Below are positions 1-8,221 of a stretch of DNA of 64,000 nucleotides, piece after piece; position 1 is the first letter of the stretch, and each line of letters opens with the position of its first letter. The stretch lies in contig PTJZ01000003.1 in assembly GCA_002937455.1 (NCBI GenBank), forward strand, positions 62,001 to 126,000. The letters run 5' to 3'. The DNA comes from Alphaproteobacteria bacterium MarineAlpha11_Bin1 (GTDB lineage: Bacteria > Pseudomonadota > Alphaproteobacteria > MPNO01 > UBA830). The notes under the pieces were generated by a model, which saw nothing but the letters and a program-made list of their open reading frames with translations, ran no database searches and was not told the DNA's origin. The translations under genes were made by a program, and so were the position numbers.

Positions 1-140
1 CGTGCTTGAGTCTTCTAATTTATTTAAATTTCTGTCCTTAAGGCGACCGTTAGCTTTCCCAATTTCACGCCAATCTGAGTAGACTAACTATTAAGATTAC
101 AACAGTGAGTCAAAAATCAAATATTTGGTATAGGCTGAGA

Positions 141-680
141 CTAGAGATCTAGAGTACATACGGGGAAGTCTATATCAATCTTTGTCAGGTGGTTGATATA
201 GTTACCCATAATCACGAATATCACGTTAGAAAATACTTCTAAAATTAAGCTATTCGATAAACCGGCTTCTTTCGCTTCAGTGACTTGTTCTTCCGGCACC
301 TGACCTCTGTTTTCCACGATCGAGACGGCTAAATCTAACATCGCTTGCTCGATTGGGTTATCTGCTTCGCAAAGCCGTGACTTAATGATATCGGCTGTAT
401 CTAGGCCTAGGCCTGAGCAAAATTCAGTATGTGCAGAAACACAGTATCTACATTCGTTTGCTTGAGATACAGCCAAGGCGATCATCTCTCTTTGTGGCTT
501 GGTTAAGTGTCCAGAATCGAGTGCCCCTTCCATACTCATATACATATCAAGAGTGGCTTCGGAATGAGCCATTACTCCGATTATATTAGGAAGCATTCCA
601 AATGCTTCCTCAATGTTTTCTAATTTTTCTTTAACAACAGGGGTGGTTTGATCTTTATCTAAAGGGGTGATAAGGGACAT
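141..680 (-). CDS. AhpD-like / carboxymuconolactone decarboxylase family protein
   Basis: A 179-residue protein of the alkylhydroperoxidase AhpD / CMD fold. The family motif E-C-x2-C-x3-H is seen at C77, C80 and H84, so a thiol peroxidase-type activity is likely; the substrate is unknown. The frame is open 23 codons further upstream, but I prefer the ATG at 680 because AAAGGA lies about 9 bases before it and the family N-terminus normally begins just before the SLITPL-type stretch. It is monocistronic here, divergent from egtD. Family membership is clear, physiological role is not. Confidence 0.85.
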   Translation of the reverse strand: MSLITPLDKDQTTPVVKEKLENIEEAFGMLPNIIGVMAHSEATLDMYMSMEGALDSGHLTKPQREMIALAVSQANECRYCVSAHTEFCSGLGLDTADIIKSRLCEADNPIEQAMLDLAVSIVENRGQVPEEQVTEAKEAGLSNSLILEVFSNVIFVIMGNYINHLTKIDIDFPVCTLDL

Positions 681-945
681 AAAGGCTAATCCTTTTAGGT
701 GACTATGAATGTGCGCAAGTGAATACGCACTATTCTTATAATTTATCAAATCTTCTGACTTCGTGGAACGAAAACCATAGCAAAAACATAGGTGCTAGTT
801 CGGCTGCTATTGAAAATTCCTATAAGGCCGGTAATGCTACGAGCCAGTGGTTGCTTTCCGGTGTGCTGGGCCGTAGGTTGCATGAGACCAAATTCTTTGG
901 GGCTTTGCTTGGCCGACTGGTTTTGCGGAGTGGTACATTTTGGTA

Positions 946-1977
946 ATGACACGTCAAACTGAAATTAATCCCCACAAGGACGTTCCTCTGATTTCTTTCC
1001 TAGACCTTGATCCTGAAGACGAAGATTTTCTGACCGCTGTCGTTTCGGGATTGTCGAAGAAAGACAAGACCCTGCCCTGTAAGTTTTTCTATGACGAACG
1101 CGGCTCAGACCTTTTCGATAGAATTTGTAAATTGGAAGAATATTATCCGACGCGCACCGAGATTTGGATCTTGGAAGAGCGCCTTAACGAGATCATCGAA
1201 TATATCGGGCGCCGCGCGCACCTAATTGAACTCGGAAGTGGCGCAAGCGTGAAAATTCGCACGCTTCTGGAGGGATTACCAGACCTTGTGCAATACACAG
1301 CGGTCGATATATCGCGTAGATTCTTGCTTCAGAGTGTTGAAGCGCTAGCAATTGACTACCCCGATTTGGATGTTGCGGCGGTGTGTGCTGATTACACCAA
1401 GACATTCGAAATTCCGCCCCCAAAGAACGGTAAAAGCCTCCGTGATATAGCTTTTTTCCCGGGCTCCACTATCGGTAATTTTACGACGGTTGAAGCAGAG
1501 GCATTTCTTCGTCGACTAAGAGGGGTTATGGGCCCAGGTGGCGGGCTTCTTGTTGGTGTGGACTTAAGAAAGGACCCCGACACCCTAAGAGCCGCCTACA
1601 ATGACGAAGGTGGTGTGACGGCGGCCTTTAATCTAAATCTGCTTGTTCGGATAAACCGGGAACTAGGTGCTGATTTTGATGTAGCGAGTTTCCGTCATCG
1701 AGCTATTTACCTTGAAGATGCTGGTCGGATCGAAATGCATCTTGTCAGTGAAAAAGAACAAACTGTCTCGATAAGTGGCAGAACATTCGAATTTAAAATG
1801 GGGGAACACATTCATACCGAAAATTCTCAGAAGTACTCTTTGGATGAGTTTCGCGGATTATGCGCTAGAGCTGGTTATCTCTCGGCCGCTTCGTGGACCG
1901 ATGAAAATGGTCTTTTCAGTGTCCATTATTGTTCGGCAGGACAGGACTTAGATACCGATAACAGTGATGGCTCTTAA
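946..1977 (+). CDS. egtD: L-histidine N-alpha-methyltransferase EgtD
   Basis: SAM-dependent enzyme that trimethylates histidine to hercynine, the first step of ergothioneine synthesis. The sequence shows the EgtD N-terminal block with YYPTRTE (about residues 68-74, numbered from the TTG at 940) and the SAM loop ELGSGAS (about 97-103), and the length of about 345 aa is usual. ATG at 946 is listed; an in-frame TTG at 940 has a better spaced GGAG (927-930) and may be the real start. The 3' end overlaps the next gene by 11 bases. The partner sulfoxide synthase EgtB, often adjacent, is not in the window. Confidence 0.93.
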   Translation: MTRQTEINPHKDVPLISFLDLDPEDEDFLTAVVSGLSKKDKTLPCKFFYDERGSDLFDRICKLEEYYPTRTEIWILEERLNEIIEYIGRRAHLIELGSGASVKIRTLLEGLPDLVQYTAVDISRRFLLQSVEALAIDYPDLDVAAVCADYTKTFEIPPPKNGKSLRDIAFFPGSTIGNFTTVEAEAFLRRLRGVMGPGGGLLVGVDLRKDPDTLRAAYNDEGGVTAAFNLNLLVRINRELGADFDVASFRHRAIYLEDAGRIEMHLVSEKEQTVSISGRTFEFKMGEHIHTENSQKYSLDEFRGLCARAGYLSAASWTDENGLFSVHYCSAGQDLDTDNSDGS

Positions 1978-2620
1978 AATTGATATCATTGTCGATACGG
2001 TTTGCCCTTGGTGTTATGTGGGCAAGAAACGTTTTGAACGCGCGCTTGAAATCAGTCCACAGCCAGATATTCAGGTCGGTTGGCGGGCTTTCCAGCTTAA
2101 TCCCGATATGCCAGAGGTCGGTAAGGACAGACGGGCTTATGTCATGGAGAAATTTGGCGGAATTGAGCGTGCCCGTGCTGTTCATTCCTCGCTTTTAACT
2201 GCGGGTAAAGAAGTAGGTATTAAATTTAATTTCAATTCTATAGAGAAAACCCCTAATACAATACATTCGCACCGTTTAGTAAGGTATGCGGCGGGGAAAG
2301 GCCTTCAGACCCCCGTTATCGGTGCTATTTTCGATAGCTATTTTCGACAAGGTTTAGATATTGGAGAGCTGGATGTTCTAGCTCGGATCGGCGAATCCGT
2401 TGGGCTAGAATTCGATCAAGCCTTGATGTTCCTCAAAAGTAACCGGGACAAAGATACCATCCTCGCAGAAGACGAACTGTCGCGAAAATTAGGAGTAAAT
2501 GGGGTGCCCTGCTTCATCGTAAACCGGACTTATGCGGTGTCTGGCGCGCAATCCCCAGAAGTTCTCTTGCAGATTTTCGACTTGGCGAAACAGGAGGAGA
2601 AACGGCCTACTTCAGGATGA
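1967..2620 (+). CDS. DsbA-family (FrnE-like) thioredoxin-fold oxidoreductase
   Basis: About 217 aa with the CPWC redox motif close to the N-terminus (C14 and C17 when counted from the GTG at 1964) and no signal peptide, as in the cytoplasmic FrnE / 2-hydroxychromene-2-carboxylate isomerase-like DsbA group. The C-terminal part has the cis-Pro loop region GVNGVPCFIVN typical of the fold. It overlaps egtD, so the two are probably co-transcribed; a link to thiol redox balance beside ergothioneine synthesis is inference. It converges on the cyclase gene with a 9-base tail overlap. GTG at 1964 is an alternative start. Confidence 0.88.
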   Translation: MALKIDIIVDTVCPWCYVGKKRFERALEISPQPDIQVGWRAFQLNPDMPEVGKDRRAYVMEKFGGIERARAVHSSLLTAGKEVGIKFNFNSIEKTPNTIHSHRLVRYAAGKGLQTPVIGAIFDSYFRQGLDIGELDVLARIGESVGLEFDQALMFLKSNRDKDTILAEDELSRKLGVNGVPCFIVNRTYAVSGAQSPEVLLQIFDLAKQEEKRPTSG

Positions 2621-4282
2621 AAAACAGGTCGATAAGCCATTTGCAGCGTTTTCGATTACGTAAAATTTTACCGGGTCTTTACGTCCCCGTATATCTGTCT
2701 CGTTTTGAGGAATTCCTGTCACATTGATTTCTGCCTTTTCAGCGACGTCGTTAGAGAATACTAGCTCTGCGGCGTACTCCTTAGTCATTGCCTCAAGACG
2801 GCTTGCCGTATTAACGCTATCGCCAATCGCTGTAAGTCCGAAAGCCGTGCCATAACCCATTTCTCCAATTATCGCGGGACCGGAATGGATACCGATTCCA
2901 ATACGTAGGGGTTCATCGAGTTCGTCGTGAAGTTGTGAATTTAGATCTGCCAATTTTTGTGACATACTCTGTGCTGCCTCCAGTGCATCACGTGCTCCTG
3001 ATTTGCCATCGCTGCTGGTGCCGAACAGCGCCATTACGCCATCGCCAATAAATTTGTCTAAATGGCCTCCCGATGACTCGATTGCCTCCCCCATGTGGGC
3101 AAAGTATCGATTCAGTACAAATACCACGTCGTAGGGCAGTTTTTTTTCAGAAAACTGTGTAAATGATCGTAGATCTGCGAAAAGAATAGAAATCTCGCGT
3201 TCCTGCCCTGCCATATCAGGACTTCGACGCCGGGCATCCTTTACTGTTGCATTAGCCGGCAACAAGGGAATTATTGATATATCTCCCGACGGTACCGCCT
3301 GACAGGCAAGCCTTACTCTCGGTGGTGCGCCGACACGCTCTAAGACACGTAGTTCTTCCGCTTTTGGTTCGCCGAGCTTTTCCTCCCCCTCCAACACACG
3401 GACCCGACACGTAGAGCAGCGCCCTCGGCCGCCACATACGGAGGCATGAGGAATGCCATGTAGCCGGCTAGCCTCGAGAATGGTCGTTCCCGTCACGTTT
3501 CGGAAAACTATGTTATTTGGGTATTGTAAGAGATAGGTACCCTTCCGGCGCTCCATAATAGAGCGGGTAAGGCGACCTATAAGAGCGAGACCGATCAGCC
3601 CGAAAATGGTTGATCGAATAAAATATGACAATTCGTAAACCAGATGAACGCCATCGGCGTTGGGAGCTTTAAAGGATGCGATGGCGGCGCGTCGCCAGTC
3701 AATGTCTTCATAAAGCGATAACACCTCCTTTCCCCCTGCATAAAATCCGATCCATGACGCGATCGGGATAGCAACCGCAAATGCGAATAGCACCGGTTTA
3801 AATGTCTCGAAAATCGGTTTTAGCCGGAGCCAGAAATACAGACCGATGCATCCGTGCACCCAAGTCGCGAGCAGGCCTGCTGACTGTGTAAAGACGGAAG
3901 TGTCGGAGAATTTCCATATCGCAAGTAAAACGAAGGCATAAGAATCATTGGCACCGAAAATTCGATGTACGCCGCCGGTACCGACGAAGTGTAAAGCAAG
4001 AAAAAGTGGAATCGAAAAACCAAGCGTAATCTGCAGGGCTTCGCCACAGGACATTCTGAGGGACCTCCGGGAGTAGAGAGCCCAAACCGCAAGCAGGAGA
4101 TGCACTAATAAAGCACCTCCGAAGGCTATCGAGCCGGCTGGATTACGCCAAATCATTACGAACCATTCCCTCCCCGCCTCCATGGCGGCGAGGGAATGAA
4201 TTCCCAAAATATGATTTATCAGATGACCAGTGACAAAAGCGAAAAGGATGAGGCCTGTGATGAGGCGAACTCTGCGGATCAT
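2612..4282 (-). CDS. Membrane class III adenylate/guanylate cyclase with 2Fe-2S ferredoxin domain
   Basis: A 556-aa three-part protein. Residues 1-240 hold about six membrane helices with several histidines (H20, H24, H61, H98, H106, H143) that could bind haem, as in cytochrome b-like anchors. Residues 255-345 are a plant-type 2Fe-2S ferredoxin domain with C283, C289, C292 and C327. Residues 360-545 are a class III nucleotide cyclase catalytic domain with metal-binding D370 and D414. This architecture is known from alphaproteobacterial genomes; redox control of cyclic nucleotide production is an inference from the domain order. The gene follows a TPR protein by 36 bases and is likely co-transcribed with it. 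Confidence 0.9.
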   Translation of the reverse strand: MIRRVRLITGLILFAFVTGHLINHILGIHSLAAMEAGREWFVMIWRNPAGSIAFGGALLVHLLLAVWALYSRRSLRMSCGEALQITLGFSIPLFLALHFVGTGGVHRIFGANDSYAFVLLAIWKFSDTSVFTQSAGLLATWVHGCIGLYFWLRLKPIFETFKPVLFAFAVAIPIASWIGFYAGGKEVLSLYEDIDWRRAAIASFKAPNADGVHLVYELSYFIRSTIFGLIGLALIGRLTRSIMERRKGTYLLQYPNNIVFRNVTGTTILEASRLHGIPHASVCGGRGRCSTCRVRVLEGEEKLGEPKAEELRVLERVGAPPRVRLACQAVPSGDISIIPLLPANATVKDARRRSPDMAGQEREISILFADLRSFTQFSEKKLPYDVVFVLNRYFAHMGEAIESSGGHLDKFIGDGVMALFGTSSDGKSGARDALEAAQSMSQKLADLNSQLHDELDEPLRIGIGIHSGPAIIGEMGYGTAFGLTAIGDSVNTASRLEAMTKEYAAELVFSNDVAEKAEINVTGIPQNETDIRGRKDPVKFYVIENAANGLSTCFSS

Positions 4283-4318
4283 CGTAAATCCCTATCGCCT
4301 ACGAGTCGGTGACGGGTC

Positions 4319-4798
4319 TTATTTCGATTTTTTTTCTATCGATGCGTCGAGTGAAAGCTTCAATGATTTGAATTCATCGCAATTGGTACCGCAAATTTTT
4401 TCCAACTTATTAAGTTGTGTCTTCGCAGCCTCAAGGTTATCTAGCTCGACATAGGCTTGACCAAGATACTCGTTGGCGCCGAGGTGTTTCGGATCAAGGG
4501 ACAAAGCTTTTTTGTAATACGAAACTGCGCGGGCGAAGTCGCCTGATTTCCGGTGACTGTATCCCAGGTAGTTAAGAGCGTCAGGGTGGTTCGGTTTTTT
4601 TTCGATTACATAATTTAAAAGGTTAATAGCTTTTGGGTAATGCTTGGCATTTACTGCTTTGACTGCCAAGCGATAGCTGTCATTAACACTCGCCTCTGAA
4701 GCGGTCTCGTTATCGTCGCTTGAACCTGCGGCGTTAACTATGACAGGAGCCGAAAAAAGCATTGTTGCGCAGGCTAAAACAGCAAAAGTTCTGGTCAT
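4319..4798 (-). CDS. Secreted TPR-repeat protein
   Basis: A 159-aa protein with an N-terminal signal peptide (basic start, hydrophobic core, likely cut near VNAAGS) followed by about three tetratricopeptide repeats. The region around PNHPDALNYLGYSHRKSGD and the next unit DPKHLGANEYLGQAYVEL show the TPR pattern clearly. TPR units bind protein partners. It is the first gene of a probable two-gene unit with the membrane cyclase, so a periplasmic sensor or adaptor role for the cyclase is possible but unproven. Confidence 0.82.
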   Translation of the reverse strand: MTRTFAVLACATMLFSAPVIVNAAGSSDDNETASEASVNDSYRLAVKAVNAKHYPKAINLLNYVIEKKPNHPDALNYLGYSHRKSGDFARAVSYYKKALSLDPKHLGANEYLGQAYVELDNLEAAKTQLNKLEKICGTNCDEFKSLKLSLDASIEKKSK

Positions 4799-5011
4799 TA
4801 CAGGATCCTCTCAATTGACTTTGGGCTAAGTTAAATCGGGTAATTCCTTATATCGTACGCTGAACGGAATTTTCATCCGCTTCAAGAAGAAAATCGCAGC
4901 TGTAGGTTTTTCTTTAGAGTGATCTGTGTTGTGCAATTAATTTAATAGGTTTGGATCAATTCATAGTTAAGAGCGCTTGTAGAATGATGATGAAAGGCCC
5001 ATCTTTAGCCA

Positions 5012-5791
5012 ATGTCCATCAAAGGAACCGAAAATTCGGGTCGTGGGGAAGCACCCTCACGTGCGCCGAGACAGCGTAGGGGGCGGTTTCGCAGCCATAT
5101 TCGCGGGTACTTTTTTGCCGGTGTACTAGTGACAGCGCCTATCGGCATTACCTTCTATATCTCCTGGTTACTTATCCGATGGGTCGATTCAAAAATCACC
5201 CCGCTAATTCCTGCAGCCTACAACCCCGAGACCTATTTGCCATTCGCGTTGCCAGGGCTTGGACTTATAGTCGTCTTTATCTCTTTGACGTTCATCGGTT
5301 GGTCAACTGCTGGTCTTCTTGGACGTCTTTGGATGCGGTTGTCCGAGAATGTTCTGGCTAGGATGCCGGTTATCCGCAGTGTCTATGCGGCGGTTAAACA
5401 GATAATCGAGACCATCTTAAAGCAACAATCTAACGCATTTCGCGAGGTTGTACTATTTGAGTATCCTCGACGTGGCAGTTGGGCTCTCGGATTCATTACA
5501 GGACAAACTCAGGGAGAAGTTCAGAATTTGACGGCTGACGATGTCGTTAATGTTTTTCTGCCGACAACACCAAACCCGACATCGGGTTATCTACTTTTCA
5601 TACCGAGACGCGAGCTTGTCATTCTCGATATGACAGTCGAGGAAGGAATCAAGATGGTGGTTTCGGGTGGTATTGTTACGCCGCCTGATCGAAGGTCTTT
5701 GGAAGAGCAAGGGAAAAAGGTTGTTGCCAAAGCCAATGGAGATACGCGAACAATTCGAAATGACTCAGATACAAAGGCTGCTCCGGAGTAA
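5012..5791 (+). CDS. DUF502 family membrane protein
   Basis: 259 aa with a basic N-terminal tail, two membrane helices (about residues 30-55 and 72-100) and the soluble C-terminal domain that defines DUF502, seen in stretches such as RMPVIRSVYAAVKQ and FLPTTPNPTSGYLLF. The family is widespread and has no established biochemical function. The stop codon abuts the stop codon of the convergent recG gene with no base in between, so transcription termination for the pair must happen inside the opposing gene. Confidence 0.88.
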   Translation: MSIKGTENSGRGEAPSRAPRQRRGRFRSHIRGYFFAGVLVTAPIGITFYISWLLIRWVDSKITPLIPAAYNPETYLPFALPGLGLIVVFISLTFIGWSTAGLLGRLWMRLSENVLARMPVIRSVYAAVKQIIETILKQQSNAFREVVLFEYPRRGSWALGFITGQTQGEVQNLTADDVVNVFLPTTPNPTSGYLLFIPRRELVILDMTVEEGIKMVVSGGIVTPPDRRSLEEQGKKVVAKANGDTRTIRNDSDTKAAPE

Positions 5792-7873
5792 TCAGCCCGA
5801 TAATGCTGTTTTCACGACGGCATCTCGCTCGAACAGATAAAGCAATGTGCGCAACGCCTCACCTCTTTCAGAGTTTAATTCTGGGTCTTTCTCTAGGATA
5901 AGTTTTGCATCGTCACGGGCTGCAATTATTAACTCCGTATGAGCAGCAAGATCGGCGATCCGGAACTCCGGAAGGCCGCTTTGTTTGCTGCCTAAGATTT
6001 CCCCCGCCCCGCGAAGACGCAAATCCTCCTCGGCAATAATAAAACCGTCATCCGTTTCTCGCATGACTTTCAATCGGGCTTTTGCCGCATCACCCGGAGA
6101 CTCGCCATACAGGAGTATGCAGGACGATGAACGTTGACCGCGCCCCACCCGGCCGCGGAGTTGATGTAGCTGAGAAAGGCCAAACCTCTCTGCGTGTTCG
6201 ATAACCATAATCGTTGCCTCCGGAACGTCCACACCGACTTCGATTACTGTTGTCGCGACTAAGATGTCGATATCACCCTCGGCAAACTTAGCCATGACTG
6301 TATCTTTTTCTGATGCTTTAAGGCGTCCGTGAACCAATCCCACCCGGTCTCCGAAACGCTGGGAAAGAGCGGCATGCCTCTCGGTTGTTGCAGCGATATC
6401 AAGTGAGTCGGAATCGTCAATTAACGGACAAACCCAGTATACTCTTGCACCTGAAGAAACGGCTGAGCGCAGCCGGTCGATCAGTTCCTCGAGGCGCGAA
6501 ATCGGCATTGCGCGTGTTTCAATGGGTTTTCTCCCCAAGGGTTTTTCCATCAGGCGCGACGTATCGAGGTCTCCATAGGCCGTCATCATCAGCGTTCGAG
6601 GGATAGGTGTCGCAGTCATCACGAGGATATCCGCTGCTTTCCCCTTCTCGGCAAGAGCAAGTCGTTGATGAACGCCGAACCGATGCTGCTCGTCAACGAC
6701 GACTAGGGCGAGATCCGCAAAAACGATATCATCTTGAAATAAAGCATGCGTACCAATCACAATTGGCGTTTTTCCCGTCTTCAAGCTGGAAACTATCTCT
6801 TCGCGTTTTCTGCCTTTGTCGCGGCTTGTGATAAGGACGACGGGTATCCCTATTTCTTCAGCTAATGGTTTGATCGTAGCAAAATGCTGTCGTGCAAGGA
6901 TTTCAGTGGGTGCCATTAGCGCAGACTGGGCGCCGTTTTCTACCGCGGTTAGCATCGCTATCAGAGCGACAATCGTTTTCCCGCTGCCGACATCACCTTG
7001 TAACAAACGAAGCATCCTTAAACTGGATCTCATATCTACGCCGATTTCCTTAATTGCCGCCTTTTGGGAGCTTGTGAGCGAGAAAGGCAATAGGTTTTCG
7101 ACGCGTTCGCGCAGTATGCCGTCGCCGTTGATAGATCTCCCAGGCCTTTTTCGTTGACGCCGGCGAACAATCAGCAACGCGAGCTGGTTAGCAAGTAGTT
7201 CATCGTATGCTAGGCGAGCCCGCGCGGGCGTGTTGGGAAGAAGTTCTCTGTCCGATAGCGGTCGGTGAGCACTGTTTAAAGATTCCTGCCAACTGCCCCA
7301 GCCTTGCTGCTTGAGCCACGCGGTGTCCTGCCATTCAGTGAGATCGGGAGCCATTGCCAAGGCGCTCGAAATTGCCCGGCCTAGCGGTTTCAAGGTTAGT
7401 CCCGACGTCATTGGATAAACAGGTTCTACTGTTTTTATGCTGGTTATTTCGTGCAGTGGTCCGATTCGATCGGGGTGGGTAATCTGAATTTCATCCCGGT
7501 ATTGTTCAACGCGACCGCTAACTACTCGTGTTTCGCCCTCCGGTAGTATCGATTTTAGATAGTCTTCTCGACCATTGAAAAATACCAAGTTGAGGAAACC
7601 ACTCTCATCGTGGCAACGTACTCGGTATGGGAGGGCTCGTCTTGGTGCAGGTTCGTGTTTATCGACGATAATTGTCAGCGTCGCGATACTTCCTACTGTA
7701 GCTTGAGAAATTATCGGCGAGTATCGCCGATCTATTATGCTGACTGGCAGGTGCCAAAGGAGGTCTACGATATTCGGTCCGGCCAGTTGACAGATGAGGT
7801 TGCCAATCTTGGGCCCAATACCGGAAAGGCCAGTAACTGGGGAAAAAATTTGGAAAAGAGGCTCTGGTCGCAT
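5792..7873 (-). CDS. recG: ATP-dependent DNA helicase RecG
   Basis: 693 aa, usual for RecG, which remodels stalled replication forks and branch-migrates Holliday junctions. The N-terminal wedge/OB-fold region is followed by a superfamily 2 helicase core with Walker A GDVGSGKT (about residue 295), the DEQHRFG Walker B box, TATPIPRT motif III, and the C-terminal QLRGRVGRG motif. It is divergent from sdhE-mfd, an arrangement familiar in Alphaproteobacteria. Confidence 0.97.
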   Translation of the reverse strand: MRPEPLFQIFSPVTGLSGIGPKIGNLICQLAGPNIVDLLWHLPVSIIDRRYSPIISQATVGSIATLTIIVDKHEPAPRRALPYRVRCHDESGFLNLVFFNGREDYLKSILPEGETRVVSGRVEQYRDEIQITHPDRIGPLHEITSIKTVEPVYPMTSGLTLKPLGRAISSALAMAPDLTEWQDTAWLKQQGWGSWQESLNSAHRPLSDRELLPNTPARARLAYDELLANQLALLIVRRRQRKRPGRSINGDGILRERVENLLPFSLTSSQKAAIKEIGVDMRSSLRMLRLLQGDVGSGKTIVALIAMLTAVENGAQSALMAPTEILARQHFATIKPLAEEIGIPVVLITSRDKGRKREEIVSSLKTGKTPIVIGTHALFQDDIVFADLALVVVDEQHRFGVHQRLALAEKGKAADILVMTATPIPRTLMMTAYGDLDTSRLMEKPLGRKPIETRAMPISRLEELIDRLRSAVSSGARVYWVCPLIDDSDSLDIAATTERHAALSQRFGDRVGLVHGRLKASEKDTVMAKFAEGDIDILVATTVIEVGVDVPEATIMVIEHAERFGLSQLHQLRGRVGRGQRSSSCILLYGESPGDAAKARLKVMRETDDGFIIAEEDLRLRGAGEILGSKQSGLPEFRIADLAAHTELIIAARDDAKLILEKDPELNSERGEALRTLLYLFERDAVVKTALSG

Positions 7874-7942
7874 GAAAAAAGGGTATATCCGGCTGACAAT
7901 TGGTTACAACCAAATTATACCAGCGTTCTATAGGAAGCAGGA

Positions 7943-8206
7943 ATGCCTGATAGAATTGAAAAGATCCGGCGAAAATTACGATTTCGAAGTCTCCGGCGAG
8001 GTACCAAAGAGAGCGATTTGGTGATCGGCGGATTTGCCGAGTCACATTTGCAAGAATTAACTGAGGATCAACTCGGTTCGTTCGAGGAGTTGCTCGACGC
8101 AAACGATCAGGAAGTCCTCAGCTGGGTTATCGGCATAGCGGAGCCGCCGACTGCGCTCGATACAGATGTTCTGGATATGATAAAAGAATTTAAGAAAAGC
8201 CGTTAA
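7943..8206 (+). CDS. sdhE: Succinate dehydrogenase flavinylation factor SdhE (DUF339)
   Basis: 87 aa small cytosolic protein that promotes covalent FAD attachment to SdhA. It shows the SdhE pattern: the RRKLRFRSLRRGTKE segment with the conserved RG pair, a following acidic helix, and the ...LLDANDQEVLSWVIG block. AGGA lies about 7 bases before the ATG. It lies 15 bases upstream of mfd; the recG / sdhE / mfd grouping is a common alphaproteobacterial arrangement. Confidence 0.93.
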   Translation: MPDRIEKIRRKLRFRSLRRGTKESDLVIGGFAESHLQELTEDQLGSFEELLDANDQEVLSWVIGIAEPPTALDTDVLDMIKEFKKSR

Positions 8207-8221
8207 ATTATTGAAAAAAAT

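Noticed and set aside
719..946. 75-codon plus-strand frame in front of egtD
   Set aside because: It does not resemble EgtB or any family I know, starts inside the AhpD-like upstream region and has no ribosome site; treated as chance.
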